This document shows, piece by piece, positions 6,549 through 11,337 of a DNA stretch of 11,337 nt (position 1 is its first letter; each line of letters starts with the position of its first letter). Source of the stretch: JBGTKH01 sp041744735 (GTDB lineage: Bacteria > Planctomycetota > Planctomycetia > Pirellulales > Pirellulaceae); NCBI GenBank assembly GCA_041744735.1, contig JBGTKH010000671.1, positions 1 through 11,337 on the forward strand, read 5' to 3'. Under the pieces are notes generated by a model that worked only from the letters and a program-made list of their open reading frames with translations, had not been told where the DNA came from and did no database searches. The translations under genes and the position numbers were made by a program.

Positions 6549-7601
6549 CTATGCCACGCGCCGCTCGTTGACGTACGCGGCATTGCCGGCCAGCACGTGG
6601 TCGCATGCTTCACATACGCGATCGGTACGAATGGCTTGCATCGATTCGTTACCAGCACGACGGCGCTGGCGGCTGGACCCGGCATGATAAGTTTCTTGAA
6701 CCGCGACGTGACCCTCGCCGTACGGTCCGCTTTGAGCCGCCAGCGTCGGACCATGCAGGCTCACGCATGGCGTGCCGACGGCCACGGACAGATGCATCGG
6801 TCCGGTGTCGGAACCGACGTACAATCGCGCCCGCTTCAACAGCGAGGCCAATTCCAAGAGCGACGTTCGCGGCGCCAATCGGCCGTGACCCGCCGAACCA
6901 GCCACGATCTGTTCCGCCATCTGTCGCTCTTTCTCGCCGGCCCACACCACGACGCTCGGCAGCGACATCTTCGTTCCCAAATAGCGTGCGACGTGACCGT
7001 ACTTCTCCGCCGGCCACAGCCGCGAATCCCAGCCGGCGCCCGGATTGACAATGGCAAACCCGCCGGCGAGCGCTTGTTGACGCAAGTAGCCGTCGGCCAT
7101 CGTCTGCGAGATGTCATCGATCGGCACCCGGAACTGCACGTTTGGTCGCTCAATACCCAGCGGTTGCAGCAATTCCAAGCTGCGATCTACCACATGCATC
7201 TGGGCCCGAGCAACCAGGCGATTGTTCAACCAGCGGCTCAGTTCGCGTCCCTCTTGGCCCGCAAAGCCGATGCGCGTTGTCGCGCCGGACAGCCAGCCGA
7301 GCAGCGCGCTCTTGGTCAATCCTTGCGGATCGATGGCCGTGTCGAATTTGTGCTGCCGCAACTTCTGCCGAATACGCCAGACAGACGATGGCGACTTCCA
7401 CCAACCGCGCCGCACGACAATCAACTCGTCCAGCGCCTCATGCTTGCGCAGCAGCGGCGCCGCCGAACTTTCCACCACCCAGCCGATGAACGCTTTGGGG
7501 AAACGGGCGCGCAAGGCGTTCAACACCGGCATGGTCAGGATGCAATCCCCGATGTGGCTGAGCCGGGTGATCAGTATCCGCCGTGCGTTGTCGTGACGCA
7601 T
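6549..7601 (-). CDS. Glycosyltransferase family 9 (heptosyltransferase-like)
   Basis: Probable inner-membrane-associated transferase adding a heptose or related sugar from an NDP-sugar to lipid A core or another glycolipid. The 350-residue protein has the GT9 pattern: N-terminal RILITRLSHIGDCILTMPVL (8-27) with the Gly-Asp pair, NPGAGWDSRLWPAEKYG (186-202), and the donor-binding segment VGSDTGPMHLSVAVGTPCV (262-280) followed by LHGPT. Length fits the WaaC/WaaF group. The start is set by AGGAG (7610-7614), eight bases upstream, which overlaps the TAG stop of the ABC exporter. The frame stays open to 7940, but that extension lies inside the exporter gene in another frame and shows no family similarity. 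The coupled exporter suggests a shared role in envelope glycolipid assembly. Acceptor and sugar are not determinable here. Confidence 0.92.
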   Translation of the reverse strand: MRHDNARRILITRLSHIGDCILTMPVLNALRARFPKAFIGWVVESSAAPLLRKHEALDELIVVRRGWWKSPSSVWRIRQKLRQHKFDTAIDPQGLTKSALLGWLSGATTRIGFAGQEGRELSRWLNNRLVARAQMHVVDRSLELLQPLGIERPNVQFRVPIDDISQTMADGYLRQQALAGGFAIVNPGAGWDSRLWPAEKYGHVARYLGTKMSLPSVVVWAGEKERQMAEQIVAGSAGHGRLAPRTSLLELASLLKRARLYVGSDTGPMHLSVAVGTPCVSLHGPTLAAQSGPYGEGHVAVQETYHAGSSRQRRRAGNESMQAIRTDRVCEACDHVLAGNAAYVNERRVA

Positions 7602-7612
7602 CGCCGCGTCTC

Positions 7613-9610
7613 CTAAGCTGATTGTTTGAAGTCCGTGTGATACAGCCGCCGGTATAGATCGCAACGGCCGATTAACTCGTGGTGTGTGCCGACGTCGACA
7701 ATGAGGCCGGCGTCCATCACCACAATGCGATCGGCCAGCGTCAGTGTGGACATGCGGTGTGTCACGATAATCGCCGTGCGCCCCTGAATGAATTGCTCGA
7801 GCGCCTTGTGAATCATCTGCTCGCTCTCCGGATCGATTTGGCTGGTCGCCTCGTCCAGAATCAAAATCGACGGATCGCGCAGGATCGCGCGGGCCAGCGA
7901 AATACGCTGCCGTTGGCCGCCCGATAGCCGGCCGCCGCATTCGCCGATGCTCGTTTCGTAGCCGCGCTCAAGCACCTCTTCGATGAACCGGTGCGCGTGG
8001 GCCTTTTTGGCCGCTTCGATCACCTCTTCGTCCGTCGCCGATGGCGAGCCGTAACGAATGTTGTTGGCCACCGTGTCGTCGAACAGAAACGTTTGCTGCG
8101 TAACCAAGCCGATCCGTTTCCGCAAATCGCGCAGCCGCACTTCGCGCACATCGACGTAATCCAGCCGCACGCTGCCTTCGACCGGGTCGTAGAAACGCGG
8201 GACCAGATTGACCAGCGTGCTCTTGCCGCATCCGTTGGGGCCCACAACGGCCACGGTTTCGCCGAACGGGATGTGCAGACTGACATTCTTCAATACCGGC
8301 TGCTCGGGCAGATAGTGAAAGTTAATGTTGTCGAAGATCAAATCGCAGCGGCCTTCGGGCAGCTCGCGCGGCTCGGGCGGATCGACGATCTTCGGCTGCT
8401 CGTCCAGTAGCGGGAAGATGCGATCGGCGGCGGCCGCCGCACCTTGCAAGGCATTGAACACGCCGGACAATTTGCGGGCCGGATCGCTCACGCCCGCCAG
8501 AAACGCGAAGAAGGCCATCATCGAGCCAAACGTCATCGGGCGGCTCGTGATCTGAATCCCCATTAGGTGCGTTTCCTGATTTAGCACCAAATAGCCGCCG
8601 GCCAACAGTGCCAAACAGATCACACCGATTCCCAGCAGTTCGTTGATCGGTTTGGTGAATGCGCCGTACATGGTCAGCTTCATGGCCCGCCGATAAAGTT
8701 GCCGGGCCACTTGATGCAGCCGGTTGCGCTCGACGCGTTCCATCGTAAACGCCTTGACCGCCTGAATGCCGCTGAATGTTTCGGCCAAGCGGCCATAGAG
8801 CACGGCCGTTTCCTCCAGCGCTCGCGTGTTGGCTCGCTTAATTGACTTGGCCAGCCACTTCGTCAACAGCAATGCCAGCGGGCAGAAGACCAGCGACAGC
8901 AGCAGCAATCGCCAGCTTATCATCGCCGCTCCGATCAGGCAGACGACCATCTTCAGCGGCTCGCGCATGGTGTCGCCGAACAGCGTGCCAATGCCGCTGG
9001 TGACCGCGCCCAGATCATTTGTAAACCGGCTCAGCAGGCCGCTGGTCCGCTGTTGACCAAACGAAGCCAAGTCCATGTCCAGCGTGTGACGGTAGAAGTG
9101 ATTGCGCAGATCGAGCGATGTCAACTGCACCAGCCGCGAAATCAGGATACTGTTAACAACCAGGAACAGGTCCTTCAGCAGTGTGCCAAACAGCAGAAAT
9201 CCAATCACCAGCACGAGTGTGTGAAAGGGGTCGTGAGGCAAGAATCGCTGCACATGCGGGTTCAGCCAGCGATACATGGCCAGCGCCCGCTGCTCCGCTT
9301 CCAGCCGCGCGTCGTGATAGGCGATTTCCCGCAGCAGGCGCGGCTTGTCGTCAGCCGGTGCCGCGAGGTGTTGCTGCTGCAAGTCACCAATCGCGGCACG
9401 GATTTCCGCCGACTTTTTGTCCGCCGTGATGATCTTCTCGGCGCACCATTTTTGCGGCGAATCGCCGCGCAACACGACCTCGATAAAGGGGTACACCGTG
9501 CCGATATTGCCGCCCCACAGCAGAGCCACGGTCAACGAGCATAGAAATGCCCCGATGAGCGAATACCGGTACCGCAAAGCCATCCGCACGGCACGAGCGA
9601 AATTGTGCAT
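7613..9610 (-). CDS. ABC exporter, MsbA-like (fused TMD-NBD)
   Basis: A half-transporter of 665 residues that should work as a homodimer in the inner membrane, flipping or exporting a lipid or lipid-linked saccharide. The transmembrane domain covers about 1-390. The nucleotide-binding domain has Walker A GPNGCGKS (457-464, Lys463), Q-loop VTQQTFLFDD (503-512), signature LSGGQ (563-567), Walker B ILILDE (582-587, Glu587) and switch His618 (VTHRMS). All ATPase residues are intact. Unusual for the family, helices 1 and 2 are separated by a charged, partly coiled-coil segment (about 48-128), making the protein some 80 residues longer than MsbA. The ATG is preceded by AAGGA ten bases upstream. The gene overlaps functionally with the GT9 gene that follows after 11 bp. 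Lipid A export is the likely role by analogy; drug or peptide export cannot be excluded. Confidence 0.94.
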   Translation of the reverse strand: MHNFARAVRMALRYRYSLIGAFLCSLTVALLWGGNIGTVYPFIEVVLRGDSPQKWCAEKIITADKKSAEIRAAIGDLQQQHLAAPADDKPRLLREIAYHDARLEAEQRALAMYRWLNPHVQRFLPHDPFHTLVLVIGFLLFGTLLKDLFLVVNSILISRLVQLTSLDLRNHFYRHTLDMDLASFGQQRTSGLLSRFTNDLGAVTSGIGTLFGDTMREPLKMVVCLIGAAMISWRLLLLSLVFCPLALLLTKWLAKSIKRANTRALEETAVLYGRLAETFSGIQAVKAFTMERVERNRLHQVARQLYRRAMKLTMYGAFTKPINELLGIGVICLALLAGGYLVLNQETHLMGIQITSRPMTFGSMMAFFAFLAGVSDPARKLSGVFNALQGAAAAADRIFPLLDEQPKIVDPPEPRELPEGRCDLIFDNINFHYLPEQPVLKNVSLHIPFGETVAVVGPNGCGKSTLVNLVPRFYDPVEGSVRLDYVDVREVRLRDLRKRIGLVTQQTFLFDDTVANNIRYGSPSATDEEVIEAAKKAHAHRFIEEVLERGYETSIGECGGRLSGGQRQRISLARAILRDPSILILDEATSQIDPESEQMIHKALEQFIQGRTAIIVTHRMSTLTLADRIVVMDAGLIVDVGTHHELIGRCDLYRRLYHTDFKQSA

Positions 9611-9678
9611 CGAGCAACCATCCTTGGTGTAAGCACGTGTCCTGATTGCAGTGCTGGACTTTCGATGATTTTTCCCAT

Positions 9679-9762
9679 TCAGGCAAGATCAATTCCTAGG
9701 CCGAACAAGCGTCGATAGAAATCTGCCAAATCCACGCCGCCTGCCTCAGTTAACACGTTCTG
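9679..9762 (-). pseudogene. Possible 3' remnant of a gene cut by the transposase element
   Basis: Between the exporter start and the left palindrome, the - strand is open from 9762 to a TGA at 9679-9681. It encodes 27 residues that look protein-like, ending DLADFYRRLFGLGIDLA. The frame continues into the palindrome and meets a stop there, so no complete gene exists. It could be the tail of a gene whose front was displaced by insertion of the 9763-10411 element, or chance. The family is not recognised and 27 codons is too few for a firm call. Confidence 0.2.
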
Positions 9763-9825
9763 CACTAACCCGAAGCGTAAGCGAGGAACTCCGAATGATG
9801 TCCCTCGCTAACGCTTCGGGTTAGT
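9763..9825. repeat. 63-bp imperfect palindrome, left copy (family D)
   Basis: Arms 9764-9786 and 9803-9825 form a 23-bp stem with one A-A mismatch (9779/9810) and a 16-base loop. The left arm begins ACTAACCCGAAGCG and the right arm ends CGCTTCGGGTTAGT. The right arm carries the last codons and stop of the transposase gene (stop 9808-9810). The mismatch falls on the first base of that TAG; with a perfect right arm the codon would be AAG and the frame would run on. Confidence 0.92.
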
Positions 9826-10287
9826 ATTCTGGTCCTGTCCGTCGAGAACGTAGATGGTCGCGGCTTCGAGACTTGCCTCGTCGTTCAGATAACGGATGCT
9901 TCCCCGTTCCGCCCACCAATTCTCCCGTTTCGGGTTGAAGCCGTTCTTTAGGCATCTCGTAGCCCAAGCCTTCAAGTCCGCGCGAATTTTCTTCGGACTT
10001 GTCTGGTTGGCGGAAACGACGACGTGGATATGATTGGATCGACAGTTCACCGCATGGAGGTGCCATCCTCGGAGACGACACGTTTCCGCAACTTGTCTTT
10101 CGACGGCTCTTCGCTGCTCCTCGGTCAGGCGAAAGGCATCCTCGGTCATCTTTGCGGCGGCCTCCGCTTCACGAATTGGATCGGGCAGTTGCCAGCCGTG
10201 GTGGTATTCGACCCAACCTCGCGGATCCCCCGGCAGCCAAGTGCCGTACGTTACCCAAGTCAAGAAGTAGCCTAGCGGTTCGTCCAC
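9808..10287 (-). CDS. RAYT / REP-associated tyrosine transposase (Y1, IS200-like)
   Basis: HUH single-strand endonuclease of the Y1 superfamily, of the REP-associated type thought to cut and rejoin REP hairpins. As called it has 159 residues: the N-terminal LGYFLTWVTYGTWLPGD (5-21), the HUH motif in NHIHVVV (His86 and His88), and a helix SLEAATIYVLDGQ (139-151) with Tyr146 as the likely nucleophile. The GTG start at 10285-10287 is chosen because GGAG lies seven bases upstream; a TTG at 10317 would add ten residues. The last residues (NTNPKR) and the TAG stop are encoded by the left palindrome, so gene and repeat form one module. All catalytic residues are present and the frame is intact, so it may be active. 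The gene is preceded by the second palindrome, about 60 bp upstream. Confidence 0.9.
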   Translation of the reverse strand: MDEPLGYFLTWVTYGTWLPGDPRGWVEYHHGWQLPDPIREAEAAAKMTEDAFRLTEEQRRAVERQVAETCRLRGWHLHAVNCRSNHIHVVVSANQTSPKKIRADLKAWATRCLKNGFNPKRENWWAERGSIRYLNDEASLEAATIYVLDGQDQNTNPKR

Positions 10288-10348
10288 GGCTGCACTCCGA
10301 TTAGTGAGGTCAATCAAACGTCCAAATACTGTGCACAGTCAAACTCCA

Positions 10349-10411
10349 CACTAACCCGAAGCGTAAGCGAGGAACTCCGAATGATGTCCCTCGCTAACGC
10401 TTCGGGTTAGT
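10349..10411. repeat. 63-bp imperfect palindrome, right copy (family D)
   Basis: Identical to 9763-9825 at all 63 positions and in the same orientation, 586 bp away. The stem is 10350-10372 with 10389-10411, carrying the same A-A mismatch. Here an extra outer pair (C10349-G10412) is possible. It lies between the transposase start and the stop of the MOSC gene (10458-10460), and may also act on transcripts reading out of the MOSC gene, though it has no T-tract. Confidence 0.92.
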
Positions 10412-10457
10412 GCCCAATTCTGTCTTGCGCTCCTGCGCTCGGCATCAGTCGAACGTA

Positions 10458-10931
10458 TCATTCAGCCGCTGGGCGAATCGTGTCGCCGACGCGCAGCGTC
10501 CCGCCCTCAATGATCTCGGCCCGCAGGCCGCCGCGGTGGCGCAGGGTCTTTTCGATGCCCTGGCAGGTGAGTTTTTCGAGATGACCGCACGGCTCGCATA
10601 GTTTCACGCCGCGCAGCGTCACTTGGCCGATCGCGAACGTCTGGCCCACTAGATGATTCAGCGGCACGCCTTTGGTCAGCAGATTGCGGCGAGTGTCCAG
10701 GTGCGTGATGTTCAGCTTGGCATCGCGGACCGCCGCTTCGATGGCCTCGCTTTCGATCAGCGTCACTTGCTGCGACGGCTGGATTTCGCCGCGCGTGAAC
10801 GTCCCCTTCTTCTCGGCATAGCGGTCGCCGCGCAGTCCCTGGCCCGTGATGGCTTCGATCTGCCCGGCCGGCTGCATCGGCAGCGCGGCGGCATTGCTAA
10901 TGGCGATGGCCAGCAATCGTCCTTCGAACAT
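10458..10931 (-). CDS. MOSC-domain protein
   Basis: Single-domain MOSC protein of 157 residues. MOSC domains occur in molybdenum-cofactor sulfurases and in YiiM/mARC-type proteins and are thought to handle Mo-cofactor or sulfur transfer. Visible family features: GLRGDRYAEKKGTF (32-45), a Glu-rich helix start VTLIESEAIEAA (56-67), RRNLLTKGVPLNHLVG (81-96), the conserved Cys in LRGVKLCEPCGHLEKL (106-121, Cys112; Cys115 also present), and HRGGLRAEIIEGGTLRVGD (132-150). The length suits the small stand-alone class. GGAAGG (complement of 10939-10944) lies seven bases before the ATG. The gene is divergent from the asparaginase-like gene with 32 bp between starts. No Mo-cofactor biosynthesis gene is in the window, so its substrate is open. 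Confidence 0.9.
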   Translation of the reverse strand: MFEGRLLAIAISNAAALPMQPAGQIEAITGQGLRGDRYAEKKGTFTRGEIQPSQQVTLIESEAIEAAVRDAKLNITHLDTRRNLLTKGVPLNHLVGQTFAIGQVTLRGVKLCEPCGHLEKLTCQGIEKTLRHRGGLRAEIIEGGTLRVGDTIRPAAE

Positions 10932-10963
10932 GGCGTTGCCTTCCCGTGGAGTGGGTTACAATA
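10932..10963. promoter_or_regulatory. Very short divergent intergenic region
   Basis: Only 32 bp separate the start codons of the MOSC and asparaginase-like genes, so promoters for at least one must overlap the other's coding sequence. On the + strand TTGCCT (10936-10941) and TACAAT (10957-10962) are spaced 15 bp, slightly short. If that -10 box is used, transcription would begin just inside the called asparaginase start, which would favour the later Met at 11009. This is suggestive only. Confidence 0.25.
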
Positions 10964-11337
10964 ATGTCTGCCAATTCTGACCGCTTTCCATTCGTATCGC
11001 AAGCCACGATGAAAACGATTGCCTCGCACAATGGATTGAATGCCACTTCCCGCGCGTATGAGCTGCTGCAAGCCGGTCAATCGCCGCTGGACGCTTGCGT
11101 GGAAGGCGTGACGCTGGTCGAGGACGATCCCGAAGAATTGACGGTCGGCTACGGCGGACTGCCCAACGAAGACGGCGTGGTGGAGTTAGATGCAGCCGTG
11201 ATGGACGGCCGCTCGCATCGCGGCGCGGGGGTGGCGGCGCTGCGTGGAGTTCGTCATCCGGCGAAGGTCGCGCGGCTGCTGATGCAGCAAACCAACCGCG
11301 TGCTGCTGGTGGGCGAAGGGGCGCTGCGGTTCGCGCT
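10964..11337 (+). CDS. N4-(beta-N-acetylglucosaminyl)-L-asparaginase-like (Ntn hydrolase), 3' end missing
   Basis: N-terminal 124 residues of a glycosylasparaginase/isoaspartyl-peptidase-type Ntn hydrolase, running off the window with no stop. Recognisable family segments are PLDACVEGVTLVEDDPEE (41-58), VGYGGLPNEDGVVELDAAVM (61-80), a segment starting AALRGVRHPAKVARLLM (91-107), and VLLVGEGALRFA at the end. Members cleave themselves before a Thr that becomes the nucleophile; that Thr is in the missing half, so activity cannot be judged. The enzyme hydrolyses the GlcNAc-Asn bond or related amides. There is no clear signal peptide at the called ATG; GGAG (10948-10951) is 12 bases upstream. Met16 (11009) is an alternative start. 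Family assignment is confident for the visible half, the start less so. Confidence 0.88.
   Translation, partial: MSANSDRFPFVSQATMKTIASHNGLNATSRAYELLQAGQSPLDACVEGVTLVEDDPEELTVGYGGLPNEDGVVELDAAVMDGRSHRGAGVAALRGVRHPAKVARLLMQQTNRVLLVGEGALRFA

Larger units (their letters stand above)
9763..10411 (-). mobile_element. REP-RAYT-REP unit: transposase gene between identical 63-bp palindromes
   Basis: A 649-bp unit bounded by identical 63-bp imperfect palindromes (9763-9825 and 10349-10411), with a RAYT-type Y1 transposase gene between them. No target-site duplication is visible, as expected for single-strand Y1/HUH enzymes. It lies between the exporter gene and the MOSC gene in an otherwise gene-free gap. 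The identity of the ends suggests recent duplication, recent arrival, or maintenance by the enzyme. Whether the unit moves as a whole is not shown by the sequence. Confidence 0.7.

Noticed and set aside
6195..7616. A + strand open frame of 473 codons overlapping the kinase end and the GT9 gene
   Set aside because: It runs antisense through the GT9 gene, crosses the repeats, and its translation is Arg/Gln-rich with no recognisable domain. The GT9 reading on the other strand has clear family motifs.
7602..7940. N-terminal extension of 113 codons for the GT9 gene
   Set aside because: It lies wholly within the ABC exporter's nucleotide-binding domain in another frame, while the ATG at 7601 has a well-placed AGGAG and starts right at the family's N-terminal motif.

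Overview
The window looks like chromosomal DNA of a planctomycete, probably of the Pirellulales type. The evidence is indirect: GC-rich coding sequence, a formylglycine-type sulfatase, a lipoprotein ending in two SHD1-like domains (common in that phylum), and many short intergenic palindromes. There are ten protein-coding genes, two of them cut by the window edges. No tRNA, rRNA or CRISPR array was seen.

Left block (1-6364, all + strand). The 3' part of a sulfatase gene starts almost exactly at its catalytic Cys. It is followed by a stand-alone Sfp-type 4'-phosphopantetheinyl transferase, a proline-rich lipoprotein with two SHD1-like domains, a class II xylose isomerase with all expected catalytic residues, and a soluble two-PAS histidine kinase. 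The kinase ATG directly follows the xylose isomerase stop codon, so the two are probably one transcript. No response regulator is visible.

Middle block (6549-9610, - strand). An MsbA-type ABC exporter is followed by a GT9 (heptosyltransferase-like) glycosyltransferase whose Shine-Dalgarno overlaps the exporter's stop codon. This two-gene unit fits lipid-linked saccharide or LPS assembly and export. It converges on the kinase gene across a palindrome-rich gap.

Right block (9679-11337). A 649-bp mobile-element-like unit holds a RAYT/Y1 HUH transposase gene between two identical 63-bp imperfect palindromes. The transposase stop codon lies inside one palindrome. Next come a MOSC-domain gene (- strand) and, 32 bp away and divergent, the start of a glycosylasparaginase-like gene that runs off the window.

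The most distinctive signal is intergenic. At least three families of REP-like hairpins lie at 1107-1213, 1983-2076 and 6376-6547, many with a GTAG tetranucleotide at or near the 5' foot, as in REP elements recognised by RAYT transposases. One pair is an inverted doublet (BIME/REPIN-like) whose stems differ by compensatory changes around the same loop. A fourth palindrome family flanks the RAYT gene. Several repeats supply or abut stop codons of neighbouring genes.
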